Shown one piece after another: positions 41,729 to 49,847 of a DNA stretch of 64,000 nt. The stretch lies in contig NZ_NFLI01000013.1 of the NCBI RefSeq assembly GCF_002160825.1, forward strand, positions 1-64,000, written 5' to 3'. How positions within the stretch are numbered: the stretch's first letter is position 1; every line of letters starts with the position of its first letter. Under the pieces are notes generated by a model. That model saw only the letters and a program-made list of their open reading frames with translations, was not told where the DNA came from and did not search any database. Origin of the DNA: Lachnoclostridium sp. An131 (GTDB lineage: Bacteria > Bacillota > Clostridia > Lachnospirales > Lachnospiraceae). The position numbers and the translations under genes were made by a program.

Positions 41729-42463
41729 ATGAAACAGAAATGCGCGGTGATCACGGGAGCGTCCCGAGGGATAGGAGCCGCGGCGGCAGAGCGCTTCGCG
41801 GCCGGCGGCTGGAACCTGGCTCTTTCCTGTGTCCGTTCCCGGGAAACATTGGAGGAGCTGGCCCGGAGACTTCACGCCAAATGGGGGATCACCTGCCTGA
41901 CCTATATGGGAGACATGGGACGGGAGGAAGCGGTCCGGGAATTTTTCGGCAGGATAGAAGAGAGCTTCGGGGGCGCCGGCGTGCTGGTTAATAACGCGGG
42001 AATCTCCCGGGTGGGCCTTCTGGAGGAAATGTCCCTGGAAGAATGGGAGGAGGTTATGCGCACCAATGTAACCTCTGCTTTCCTCTGCGCAAGAGCGGCC
42101 ATTCCCTATATGCTCCGCAGAAAGTCCGGTTCCATCATCAATGTGTCCTCCGTCTGGGGCTGTGTGGGGGCTTCCTGCGAGGCGGCCTATTCCGCCTCCA
42201 AAGGAGCGGTCAATGCCCTGACCCGGGCGCTGGCCAAGGAACTGGCTCCCAGCGGCATCGCGGTGAACGCGGTGGCCTGCGGAGCGGTGGATACGGATAT
42301 GAACGCCTGTTTTTCTCCGGAGGAGCGTCAGGAGATTGCAGAGGAGATCCCTGCCGGACGGTTTGCCCTTCCTTCGGAAGCGGCGGATCTGATTTATACC
42401 CTTGCGGAGCGCCCGTCCTATCTGACCGGACAGATCATCCGGCTGGACGGCGGGTGGATTTAA
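41729..42463 (+). CDS. SDR-family oxidoreductase (FabG-like)
   Basis: A 244-residue short-chain dehydrogenase/reductase. Cofactor loop TGASRGIG (about 9-16), NNAG motif, and catalytic Ser-Tyr-Lys (NVSSVWG, then YSASKGAVNAL) are intact, and the C terminus is YLTGQIIRLDGGWI. The sequence resembles 3-oxoacyl-ACP reductases, but it lies away from fatty-acid genes, so the substrate is uncertain. ATG 41729 is preferred over an upstream TTG; the spacing to AAAGGA is long. It lies 52 bases before lrgA. Confidence 0.85.
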   Translation: MKQKCAVITGASRGIGAAAAERFAAGGWNLALSCVRSRETLEELARRLHAKWGITCLTYMGDMGREEAVREFFGRIEESFGGAGVLVNNAGISRVGLLEEMSLEEWEEVMRTNVTSAFLCARAAIPYMLRRKSGSIINVSSVWGCVGASCEAAYSASKGAVNALTRALAKELAPSGIAVNAVACGAVDTDMNACFSPEERQEIAEEIPAGRFALPSEAADLIYTLAERPSYLTGQIIRLDGGWI

Positions 42464-42515
42464 GTACTTTATGAGAAACATTGCCGCCCGGGGAGGCGGC
42501 AGGAGGGAGTAAGTT

Positions 42516-42884
42516 ATGAAAATTATCAAACAGTTCGGGATTATCTTTTCCCTGTGCTGGATCGCCACGGTGATTGAGGAGCTTTTACCCATCGCCTTTC
42601 CGGCCAGTGTCATTGCCATGCTGCTTCTGCTGCTCTGTCTGATGACAGGCGTGCTGAAGATTGACCATATCCGGGAGAAGTCGGATTTTCTTCTGGCGAA
42701 TATGGCTTTCTTTTTCATTCCGGCCGGAGTGAATGTGATCAACTATCTGGATATCCTGAAAGCGAACTGGCTGCCGCTTCTGCTGATCTGCGTGATTACC
42801 ACGGTTATCACCTTTGCGGCCACTGCCTACAGCATCCGTCTTACCATCTGGCTGCTTGGCCGGAGGAAAGGAGCAGACAGATGA
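42516..42884 (+). CDS. lrgA: CidA/LrgA family membrane protein
   Basis: A 122-residue protein with four membrane spans (FGIIFSLCWIATVIEELLPIAF, ASVIAMLLLLLCLMTGVLKI, FLLANMAFFFIPAGVNVINYL, LLLICVITTVITFAATAYSI) of the holin-like LrgA family. With LrgB it affects murein hydrolase activity, cell lysis or, as shown in some bacteria, pyruvate uptake. ATG 42516 follows AGGAGGGAG. It overlaps lrgB by ATGA. Confidence 0.88.
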   Translation: MKIIKQFGIIFSLCWIATVIEELLPIAFPASVIAMLLLLLCLMTGVLKIDHIREKSDFLLANMAFFFIPAGVNVINYLDILKANWLPLLLICVITTVITFAATAYSIRLTIWLLGRRKGADR

Positions 42885-43561
42885 GTGATATATTTTCTTC
42901 TCCTTTCTTTGGAATCGCCCTCAGTATTCTGACCTTCTGGATCGGCGTAAAGCTTCAGAAGCAGCTGAAATCGGTTCTGTGCAATCCGCTGCTGATTGCG
43001 ATCCTGCTTACATCGGTGGTGCTTCTGGCTTTTGATATTCCCTATGAGAGCTACAACGAGGGCGGAGCCGTCATCAATATGTTTCTGACCCCTGCCACGG
43101 CCTGCCTGGCAGTGTCGATCTATACAAAGATACAGATCCTGAAGAAAAACTGTATTCCCATTGTGGTGGGCTGTACGGTAGGTTCCCTGGCATCCATGGG
43201 AAGCGTCTGGCTGCTCTGTCAGCTTTTCGGCCTGGATGAGGCCATGACAGCCTCCCTGATCCCGAAATCCATCACCACCCCCATTGCCATGGAGGTCTGC
43301 CAGTCCCACGGCGGTATTGTGCCGGTGACTGTGATCGCGGTGATTTTCACGGGAATTCTCGGAAGCATTCTGGCGCCTTTCCTGATCCGCCTGTTTCGGG
43401 TGGACAATCCCGTGACAGCCGGCCTGGCCATCGGAGCCTGCAGCCACGCGGTGGGAACCTCCCGGGCGCTGGAGCTGGGCGAGACGGAGGGAGCTATGAG
43501 CGGCCTTGCCATCGGCGTCTGCGGAATCATTACGGTGCTTGTTTCCATGATTCTGCTGTGA
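42881..43561 (+). CDS. lrgB: LrgB/CidB family membrane protein
   Basis: A 226-residue membrane protein with about seven spans and the family blocks FFGIALSILTFWIGVKLQKQ, SLIPKSITTPIAMEVC and GLAIGACSHAVGTSRALELG. It is the partner of LrgA in the operon and forms an anti-holin or transport complex. No lytSR two-component genes lie nearby. The stop is followed by a long hairpin at 43643. Confidence 0.9.
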   Translation: MSDIFSSPFFGIALSILTFWIGVKLQKQLKSVLCNPLLIAILLTSVVLLAFDIPYESYNEGGAVINMFLTPATACLAVSIYTKIQILKKNCIPIVVGCTVGSLASMGSVWLLCQLFGLDEAMTASLIPKSITTPIAMEVCQSHGGIVPVTVIAVIFTGILGSILAPFLIRLFRVDNPVTAGLAIGACSHAVGTSRALELGETEGAMSGLAIGVCGIITVLVSMILL

Positions 43562-43642
43562 GAACTGTGTGGTCAGTGGTTTTCATTTGCTCTATAGGGT
43601 ATAGACGTTACTTTGTTGATTAATGGAAAATGGTACATGAAT

Positions 43643-43690
43643 AAAAGCTGTAAAATTTCACGTTGAATTTTACAGCTTTTTGGGTATAAT
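43643..43690 (+). promoter_or_regulatory. 15-bp perfect inverted repeat overlapping the toxin-antitoxin promoter
   Basis: AAAAGCTGTAAAATT (43643-43657) is repeated inverted at 43666-43680 with an eight-base spacer and trailing T, so it can terminate lrgAB transcription. TTGAAT (43663-43668) overlaps the right arm and TATAAT lies at 43685-43690 (16 bases apart), so the same DNA carries the promoter of the next operon. The inverted repeat could also be the operator at which antitoxin and toxin repress themselves. Confidence 0.75.
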
Positions 43691-43736
43691 ATAGATAGCA
43701 GAAACAATATGGAATCAAGGAAGGAGCTGAAAGAAT

Positions 43737-43985
43737 ATGGCAAATATTTTACCGGTATCTGATTTGAGAAATTATAATGAAGTCCTGAAAAACTGCCGCA
43801 AAGGTGAACCTGTATATCTTACTAAGAATGGCAGAGGACGGTTTGTTGTGCTTGATATAGAAGATTATGAGCGTGATCGTGCAGAGAAAAAGCTATTAAT
43901 GAGGTTACAGGAGGCAGAGGAGGCAGTCAAAGACGGCGAAGGCTGGCTTAGCTTGGATGAATTAAAAGCACTTGTAGGGGAGTAA
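43737..43985 (+). CDS. Phd/YefM-type antitoxin
   Basis: An 82-residue antitoxin with the N-terminal DNA-binding fold NILPVSDLRNYNEVLKNCRKGEPVYLTKNGRGRFVVLDIEDYE and an acidic helical tail that should wrap the toxin. ATG 43737 follows AAGGAGCTGAAAG. The toxin gene begins three bases after its stop. It should repress the promoter at 43663-43690. Confidence 0.9.
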   Translation: MANILPVSDLRNYNEVLKNCRKGEPVYLTKNGRGRFVVLDIEDYERDRAEKKLLMRLQEAEEAVKDGEGWLSLDELKALVGE

Positions 43986-43988
43986 ACG

Positions 43989-44288
43989 ATGCTGAAATTA
44001 CGAATTAACCCATTGGTTGCAGCGGATTTAAAAGAAATTCGTGAGTATATCGCTGAGGATAATGCAGAATGTGCTGCAAAGACGATGAAAGAAATTTATG
44101 GTAAATTTGAGAATCTTCAAATGTTTCCGGGGATAGGTGCAGATCTCTCCAGAAGAGTCAGTTTCCGAACAGATTACAAGTATGCAGCTTGGGAGAATTA
44201 CGTGATCATTTATAAAGTGGGAGAAGAGTATGTGGAGATTTACCGGGTGGTAAATCGGTACAGGGATATTACGAGAATTTTTGATTAA
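43989..44288 (+). CDS. RelE/ParE-type toxin
   Basis: A 99-residue basic-acidic protein with the RelE/ParE fold: LRINPLVAADLKEIREYIAEDN, then KFENLQMFPGIGADLSRR, and the C-terminal YVIIYKVGEEYVEIYRVVNRYRDI. The middle FPGIG pattern favours ParE (gyrase) over RelE (mRNA cleavage), but this is uncertain. It is paired with the antitoxin directly upstream, and nothing suggests inactivation. Confidence 0.88.
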   Translation: MLKLRINPLVAADLKEIREYIAEDNAECAAKTMKEIYGKFENLQMFPGIGADLSRRVSFRTDYKYAAWENYVIIYKVGEEYVEIYRVVNRYRDITRIFD

Positions 44289-44358
44289 AGTGCAGCCGTT
44301 GCAGCCATAAGGAGGGGAAAGAAGGAGCCGGCGGGGTGTTATGTGTCAGATTTGCCGC

Positions 44359-44463
44359 TTGCATTTCTGGTTTGATGCCGCTATAATAAAGCAAAAAAGA
44401 CGCGCGCTTCCAGGCGCGCAGGCCGAAGGGGGCTTCCCGCGAGAGCGGGGAGCCCCCTTTTTT
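44359..44463 (+). promoter_or_regulatory. Promoter followed by a strong leader terminator before luxR-type gene
   Basis: TTGCAT (44359-44364) and TATAAT (44382-44387) are 17 bases apart. About 40 bases downstream is a 13-base GC-rich stem (44428-44440 with 44445-44457, loop GAGA) followed by six T residues (44458-44463). The regulator gene starts at 44521. The arrangement looks like an attenuated leader or a short RNA of about 70 nucleotides. No known riboswitch fold was recognised. Confidence 0.7.
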
Positions 44464-44520
44464 CCCCGGAGACAGGGTTCCCTGCCACAGAGCAGGATAA
44501 TGGTATACGGAGGTGGGACC

Positions 44521-45267
44521 ATGAGAGCTTTTGAGACGAACGACTGGCTGCTGCTGAACAGCATGATCTACAGGATTTATACCACGGAGGATTTTGAGAC
44601 CATGCGGCAGCAGTTCCTGGAGCAGTTGAAAATGGTGATTGACTTTGACAGCGCGGATTTTTATCTGGCCAGCCAGGAGGGCGAAGGTCTCTGCGATCCG
44701 GTGACCATCAACTGTGACCCGGGCTTAAGCGCCGCCTATGACGAGCTGGATTACAGCAGGGGAATCATGTACAGCGGCAAGACGCTGATTTACAGGGAGA
44801 CGGATATTATCTCCGATGAGGCCCGGGTGCAGACGGAATATTACCAGAAGGTCTACAGGCCGAACAACTGGCATTTCGCTCTGCAGATGGTGCTTGCGAG
44901 AAACAAGAGATTTCTCGGCGTGGTGAGCCTGTACCGGACCATCGGGAAGCAGGATTTCCAGTATGAGGATATCTTTGTGCTGGACATTTTAAAGGAGCAT
45001 CTGGCCTGGCGCCTGTCCCGCAGCAGGAACCGGGACGAACAGGCGGGTGGAAAGCTTTCGGTATCCCAGGCGGCGGAGCGCTATGAGCTGACCCGGAGGG
45101 AGACCGCGATTCTGAAGCTTCTTCTGGAAGGAAAAGACAGCGCCGGAATCTGCGAGGAGGCCTCCATCAGTCCGAACACCCTGAAGAAACATATCTCCAG
45201 CATTCACCATAAAATGGGAACCAGAAGCAGGGTACAGCTTTTCAAAATGGTGCGGGAGATGGAATAA
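44521..45267 (+). CDS. LuxR-family transcriptional regulator with N-terminal sensor domain
   Basis: A 248-residue regulator. The N-terminal 170 residues look like a GAF-type sensor (FETMRQQFLEQLKMVIDFDSADFYLAS, NWHFALQMVLARNKRFLGVVSLYR). The C-terminal 60 residues are a LuxR helix-turn-helix (YELTRRETAILKLLLEGKDSAGICEEASISPNTLKKHISSIHHKMG). No receiver domain is present. ATG 44521 follows GGAGGTGGGACC; the longer upstream frame passes through the leader terminator and is rejected. It lies just upstream of the polyamine block and is a candidate controller of it. Confidence 0.85.
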   Translation: MRAFETNDWLLLNSMIYRIYTTEDFETMRQQFLEQLKMVIDFDSADFYLASQEGEGLCDPVTINCDPGLSAAYDELDYSRGIMYSGKTLIYRETDIISDEARVQTEYYQKVYRPNNWHFALQMVLARNKRFLGVVSLYRTIGKQDFQYEDIFVLDILKEHLAWRLSRSRNRDEQAGGKLSVSQAAERYELTRRETAILKLLLEGKDSAGICEEASISPNTLKKHISSIHHKMGTRSRVQLFKMVREME

Positions 45268-45339
45268 AAGCAGGCGGAATGTAACACAAAAGGGCCAGAA
45301 ATGGTACGAAATACCCGGAAAGATGGTCTGAAAGAGCAC

Positions 45340-45450
45340 TTGAAACGTGGTACGGAAAGGAGTATATTCTCAGATATCAATTAGCAGAAAAACGAAAATC
45401 TTATAGCAAGACCTGAAAGCAAGGGAGCTGTCTCAAAAGACAGCTCCCTT
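45340..45450 (+). promoter_or_regulatory. Promoter and leader hairpin of the P-II/polyamine block
   Basis: TTGAAA (45340-45345) and TATATT (45363-45368) are 17 bases apart. A 13-base perfect stem (45421-45433 with 45438-45450, loop CAAA) follows in the leader with TTTGCC after it. The P-II gene begins at 45488. The hairpin may terminate incoming transcripts or attenuate the block. Confidence 0.65.
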
Positions 45451-45487
45451 TGCCGTATATGGACAGACGGTGAACGGAGGAGCGTTT

Positions 45488-45841
45488 ATGAAAGAAATTA
45501 TCATTATCGTAAGACCTGAAAAGCTGGAGGACATTAAGCACATTCTGGACGAGGTGAACTGCGGAGGCATGACTCTGTCCACGGTCATGGGCTGCGGAAC
45601 TCAGAAAGGCATGGTGGAGGAGCAGGGAACCAGAGAGCTGAAGGGCTTTCAGACGACCATCAATCTGCTGCCCAAGATCCGCATTGAGGTGGTGGTCAAC
45701 GACCAGGATGTGGAGCCGATTATCTCGGCCGTCCGGGAAAGATGTGCCACAGACCATGCGGGAGACGGAAAAATCTTTGTGAGAAACATTGAGGAGGTCG
45801 TCCGTATCCGTACAGGAGAGCGGGGATTCAAAGCTCTGTAG
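45488..45841 (+). CDS. P-II family nitrogen regulatory protein, divergent T-loop
   Basis: A 117-residue P-II signal protein that senses ATP/ADP and 2-oxoglutarate and binds partner proteins. The fold is clear: MKEIIIIVRPEKLEDIKHILDEV, INLLPKIRIEVVVNDQDVEPII, GDGKIFVRNIEEVVRIRTGERG. The T-loop (about 37-56, CGTQKGMVEEQGTRELKGFQ) keeps QKG but lacks the tyrosine modified by uridylylation in enteric bacteria. No ammonium transporter or nitrogenase gene adjoins; the next genes encode a polyamine-type ABC transporter. ATG 45488 follows GGAGGAG. Confidence 0.88.
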   Translation: MKEIIIIVRPEKLEDIKHILDEVNCGGMTLSTVMGCGTQKGMVEEQGTRELKGFQTTINLLPKIRIEVVVNDQDVEPIISAVRERCATDHAGDGKIFVRNIEEVVRIRTGERGFKAL

Positions 45842-45900
45842 CGGACGGCGGACGCGGGCCTGCCCGCTTCAGAAAAAGAGCAGTCGGAAGAGGTGGATAT

Positions 45901-47007
45901 ATGAGCGGCATTGTACAGCTGGAAGGTGTAAACAAATATTTCGGAAAAAATCATGTGGTAAAGAATTTGAACCTTTCCGTGGAAGAAGGAGAGTTTCTGA
46001 CCCTGCTGGGTTCATCAGGCTGCGGCAAGACCACGACGCTGCGGATGATCGCGGGTTTCGAGGAGCCGACTTCGGGCAGCATCCTGGTGGAGGGCCAGGC
46101 GGTGGAGGAAAAGGAGCCTTTTGAAAGAAACGTCAATACGGTATTTCAGAGCTATGCTCTGTTTCCCCACAAAACCATTTACGATAACGTCGCCTACGGA
46201 CTGAAAATGAAGAAGGTGCCGAAGACGGAGATCGCCCGGAGAGTGAAGGAAATCATGGCTCTGGTACAGCTCACAGGCTTTGAGGAGCGGTATCCGTCCC
46301 AGCTTTCCGGCGGGCAGAAGCAGAGAGTGGCCATCGCCCGGGCCCTTATAAACCGGCCCCGCGTGCTGCTTCTGGATGAGCCTCTGGGAGCCCTGGATCT
46401 GAAGCTGCGCAAGCAGATGCAGCTGGAGCTGAAGCGGCTCCAGAGGAAGCTGAACATTACCTTCATCTATGTGACCCATGACCAGGAGGAAGCGCTGACC
46501 ATGAGCGACCGGATCGCGGTCATGCACGACGGGATTCTGGATCAGCTTGGGACTCCGGAGGAAATTTACGAGCAGCCCCGGACGAAATTTGTGGCGACTT
46601 TCATCGGAGAGACCAATATTTTTGAGGGCAATATCAAGGAGCTTGCCATGGGCAGGGTGGCGGTCCGTATCGAAAACGGCGTGATCCGGGGCTGCGGATA
46701 TGGTTTTTCCAGAAACGAGTACATCACAGTTTCCGTGCGGCCGGAGAAGATGAAATTTTCTGCAGCTCCGGTCAAGGGCTTCCAGCTGGAGGCTCAGGTG
46801 AAGGATTACGTCTACGCGGGTTCTGTGGTGAAATGCATCGCGGTTCTGCAGAACGGCATGGAGATCAAGATGGACCGCCTGGCAGGAGAGGAACTGCCGG
46901 AGCCCGGAAGCATCATTCATCCCTGGTGGGAGGAAAAGGACGCGGTGCTGCTCCACAATCCGGAGAATCAGGTGCTGAAAATGATAGACAGTATGCCTTT
47001 GATATAG
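45901..47007 (+). CDS. potA: PotA-type polyamine ABC transporter ATP-binding protein
   Basis: A 368-residue ATPase: Walker [14 protein letters not shown] (about 38-50), [13 protein letters not shown]-loop region, signature [15 protein letters not shown], Walker [13 protein letters not shown] and the switch histidine in [18 protein letters not shown]-terminal TOBE domain (about 250-355) is present. It energises uptake of spermidine, putrescine or a related cation through PotBC. ATG 45901 follows AGAGGTGG. It opens the potABCD order. Confidence 0.92.
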   Translation: MSGIVQLEGVNKYFGKNHVVKNLNLSVEEGEFLTLLGSSGCGKTTTLRMIAGFEEPTSGSILVEGQAVEEKEPFERNVNTVFQSYALFPHKTIYDNVAYGLKMKKVPKTEIARRVKEIMALVQLTGFEERYPSQLSGGQKQRVAIARALINRPRVLLLDEPLGALDLKLRKQMQLELKRLQRKLNITFIYVTHDQEEALTMSDRIAVMHDGILDQLGTPEEIYEQPRTKFVATFIGETNIFEGNIKELAMGRVAVRIENGVIRGCGYGFSRNEYITVSVRPEKMKFSAAPVKGFQLEAQVKDYVYAGSVVKCIAVLQNGMEIKMDRLAGEELPEPGSIIHPWWEEKDAVLLHNPENQVLKMIDSMPLI

Positions 47008-47022
47008 GGAGGTGGCGTAAAT

Positions 47023-47907
47023 TTGGAAAAGACGAAGAAACATTCCCGGCACAGTTTTCGGAGCAATACGCTGCCGGCAGTGGTGATGACAGGCCCGATG
47101 ACGCTTCTGCTGCTTCTTCTTGTGGCTGCCCCGCTGATTTATGTGGGAGTCATGAGTTTCTGCTCCATTGACGAGTATTATAATGTGGTTTTCCGCTTTA
47201 CCACTGAGAATTACGCCCGCCTGGCGAGCACAGATTATCTGAAAATCTACGGGCAGTCCCTTCTGATAGCTTTTGTGACCACGGTCATCTGTATCCTGAT
47301 TGGATATCCCTTTTCCTGGCTGATTGCCCGGACGAAAAGCAAATACAAAAAGATTCTGTATATGCTGGTGATCGTTCCCTTCTGGACCAACTCGCTGATC
47401 CGCGTCTATGGGTGGAGAACCTTTCTGGGAACGAACGGCTGGCTGAATACGGCGCTGCAGTTCCTGCATCTGACAGACGGGCCGCTGGATTTCCTGTATA
47501 ACCGGGGAACGACGATTCTGGGCATGGTCTACTGCCTGCTTCCGTTTATGATTCTGCCGCTGTACACGTCCATCGAAAAGCTGGATCAGAGCCTTCTGGA
47601 GGCTTCGGCGGATCTGGGAGCAAAGCGGGCAAAGACTTTTCTGGAGGTAGTCCTGCCGCTGACCTCCGGAGGCATTTTTTCCGGAAGCATTATGATATTT
47701 ATTCCCTGCCTCGGATACTTTTTCATCTCGGATATCCTGGGCGGCGGCAATTCGGATGTGATCGGAAACCTGATTGAACGGCAGTTCCAGAGCGGAAACA
47801 ACTGGCCTCTGGGCGCGGCCCTGTCCATCGTGCTGATTGTGATTACGCTGATCCTTGTGAAGCTGTACCAGAGGATGGGCGGCAGCATGGAGAGCCTTGG
47901 CGTCTGA
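47023..47907 (+). CDS. potB: PotB-type ABC transporter permease
   Basis: A 294-residue permease with six spans and the binding-protein-dependent transport signature EASADLGAKRAKTFLEVVLPL (about 190-210), which docks on PotA. The start is TTG 47023 after GGGAGGTGG. It lies 15 bases after potA and 19 before potC. Confidence 0.92.
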   Translation: MEKTKKHSRHSFRSNTLPAVVMTGPMTLLLLLLVAAPLIYVGVMSFCSIDEYYNVVFRFTTENYARLASTDYLKIYGQSLLIAFVTTVICILIGYPFSWLIARTKSKYKKILYMLVIVPFWTNSLIRVYGWRTFLGTNGWLNTALQFLHLTDGPLDFLYNRGTTILGMVYCLLPFMILPLYTSIEKLDQSLLEASADLGAKRAKTFLEVVLPLTSGGIFSGSIMIFIPCLGYFFISDILGGGNSDVIGNLIERQFQSGNNWPLGAALSIVLIVITLILVKLYQRMGGSMESLGV

Positions 47908-47926
47908 CGGGGAAGGAGGAGTCTGA

Positions 47927-48757
47927 ATGAAAAGAAAAAAGAGAGAACGGGCCAGAAAACGGCTGGGAGCCCTGTTCTGCGCTCTGGTTTATCTGTTTTT
48001 ATTTCTTCCCATCAGCGTCATTGTGGTAAATTCCACGAACGCCACCACCTCAAAGCCTTATCTGAGCTGGAAGGGGTTTACGCTGGACTGGTATGTGGAA
48101 TTGTTTGATAATTCCGCGCTGCTGGAATCCTTCGGGAATACCATGGTGATTGCCCTTGTCAGCACTCTGCTGGCGACGGTCATCGGGACCCTGGGAGCGG
48201 TAGGCATGTACCGGTATAAGTTTAAGGGAAAAAATCTTCTGGACGGCCTTCTGTACATACCGGTGGTGATTCCGGAGATCGTACTTGGAATCTCCCTTCT
48301 GACGATCTTTGCCCTTGTGGATATTCCCAGAGGCATGCTGACGCTGATTCTGGCTCATGTGACCTTCTGCGTTCCATATGTAATCTTTAATGTAAGAGCC
48401 AGGCTTGCGGGCTATGACAGCTCCATCGAGGAAGCAAGCCTTGACCTGGGCGCGAACCGGGTACGGACCTTTTTTGAGATTACCCTTCCGGTGCTGGCGC
48501 CGGGAATCGCGGGAGGAGCGCTTCTGGCCTTTACGCTCTCTATCGATGATGTGATTATCAGCTATTTTGTAAATGGCCAGACGAAGACCTTTCCGCTCAA
48601 GGTCATGGAGAGCATCAAGAGCGGTGTGGCGCCGGATGTGAACGCACTTTCCACTCTGATTCTGCTGGGTACGATTGTACTGGTGGTTCTGACTCAGAGT
48701 GATCTTTTAAAAGTAAAAAGGAAAGTGAAAAAGAGGAAAAAGGAGGAAGTATTATGA
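47927..48757 (+). CDS. potC: PotC-type ABC transporter permease
   Basis: A 276-residue permease with six spans and the docking loop EEASLDLGANRVRTFFEITLPVL (about 165-187). The C terminus is very basic (KVKRKVKKRKKEEVL), running into the potD start by ATGA overlap. ATG 47927 follows AAGGAGGAG. Confidence 0.92.
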   Translation: MKRKKRERARKRLGALFCALVYLFLFLPISVIVVNSTNATTSKPYLSWKGFTLDWYVELFDNSALLESFGNTMVIALVSTLLATVIGTLGAVGMYRYKFKGKNLLDGLLYIPVVIPEIVLGISLLTIFALVDIPRGMLTLILAHVTFCVPYVIFNVRARLAGYDSSIEEASLDLGANRVRTFFEITLPVLAPGIAGGALLAFTLSIDDVIISYFVNGQTKTFPLKVMESIKSGVAPDVNALSTLILLGTIVLVVLTQSDLLKVKRKVKKRKKEEVL

Positions 48758-49812
48758 AAAAGAGATGGATTTGTTCTGCGCTGACACTGACGCTGGCGGC
48801 CGGTCTTCTGACAGGCTGCGGAAGCTCTGAGAGCGGTGCCGGGGATGCCGGAGAGTTGAATGTGTTCGTCTGGACGGAATACGTTCCGGACGCGGTATTT
48901 GAAAAATTTGAGGAGGAGACCGGGATCACAGTCAATGTGTCCACCTATTCCTCCAATGAGGATATGCTGGCCAAGGTAAAATCCGAGTCCGAGGGGGCTT
49001 ATGATGTGGTGCTTCCCAGCGATTATATGATTGAGCAGATGATCGCCCAGGATATGCTGGAGGAGCTGGATCAGGACGCGCTTACGAACCTGTCCAATAT
49101 CGGGGAGGCCTATCTGGACCCCTCCTATGATCCCGGCAACGTCTATTCCGTGCCTTACCAGGGCGGCGTGGCAGCTATCGCGGTCAACACTTCCATGGTG
49201 GATATCGATATCACCTCCTATGCGGATCTCTTTGATTCCGCGCTGGCAGATTCCCTGGTAGTCCTGGACGATTACCGGGCAGTGATCGGCATGACGGCCC
49301 GCAGCATGGGTTACAGCATGAATGAGACAGACCCGGAGCTCCTCTCCCAGATCGAAGAGAAACTGCTGACGCTGAAGGATAATATCCGTCTGTATGATTC
49401 TGACAGTCCCAAGTCTGCGCTGATTTCCGGGGACTGCGCCGTGGGCTATGTGTGGAGCGCGGAGGCGGCTCTGGCCATGGAGGAGAATCCGGATATTGAG
49501 GTGGTATATCCCACAGAGGGAGCCTACCTCTTTATGGATAACTGGGCGATCATGAAAGGAACAGAGCATTACGACGAAGCCATGGAATTTATCAACTTCA
49601 TGCTGGATTCCGAGACGGCTCAGATGGTATCGGAGGAATTCCCGTACCTGAACGCGAATACGGCGGCCATAGAGGCCATGGGTGAGGAGTTCTCCTCCAA
49701 TCCGGCGAAAAATCCTCCCGCGGACGTCATCGCGGCAGGGGAGTATGTGCAGAATCTGGACACGGATACTCTGGCCATCTATGACGAGATGTGGACGAGA
49801 CTGAAAGAGTAA
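48754..49812 (+). CDS. potD: PotD-type polyamine-binding lipoprotein
   Basis: A 352-residue extracytoplasmic binding protein. The signal peptide ends in LLTGC with Cys22 lipidated. The mature domain has the PotD/PotF start LNVFVWTEYVPDAVFEKFEEETGI, DVVLPSDYMIEQM, YSVPYQGGVAAIAVN and the C-terminal FMDNWAIMKGTEHYDEAMEFINFML. Trp and acidic residues consistent with polyamine binding are present, but the exact ligand cannot be read from sequence. Clear family membership supports amine uptake by the block. Confidence 0.9.
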   Translation: MKKRWICSALTLTLAAGLLTGCGSSESGAGDAGELNVFVWTEYVPDAVFEKFEEETGITVNVSTYSSNEDMLAKVKSESEGAYDVVLPSDYMIEQMIAQDMLEELDQDALTNLSNIGEAYLDPSYDPGNVYSVPYQGGVAAIAVNTSMVDIDITSYADLFDSALADSLVVLDDYRAVIGMTARSMGYSMNETDPELLSQIEEKLLTLKDNIRLYDSDSPKSALISGDCAVGYVWSAEAALAMEENPDIEVVYPTEGAYLFMDNWAIMKGTEHYDEAMEFINFMLDSETAQMVSEEFPYLNANTAAIEAMGEEFSSNPAKNPPADVIAAGEYVQNLDTDTLAIYDEMWTRLKE

Positions 49813-49847
49813 GGACAGGATATTTTACAGCAATCGAGGCGGTAGGA

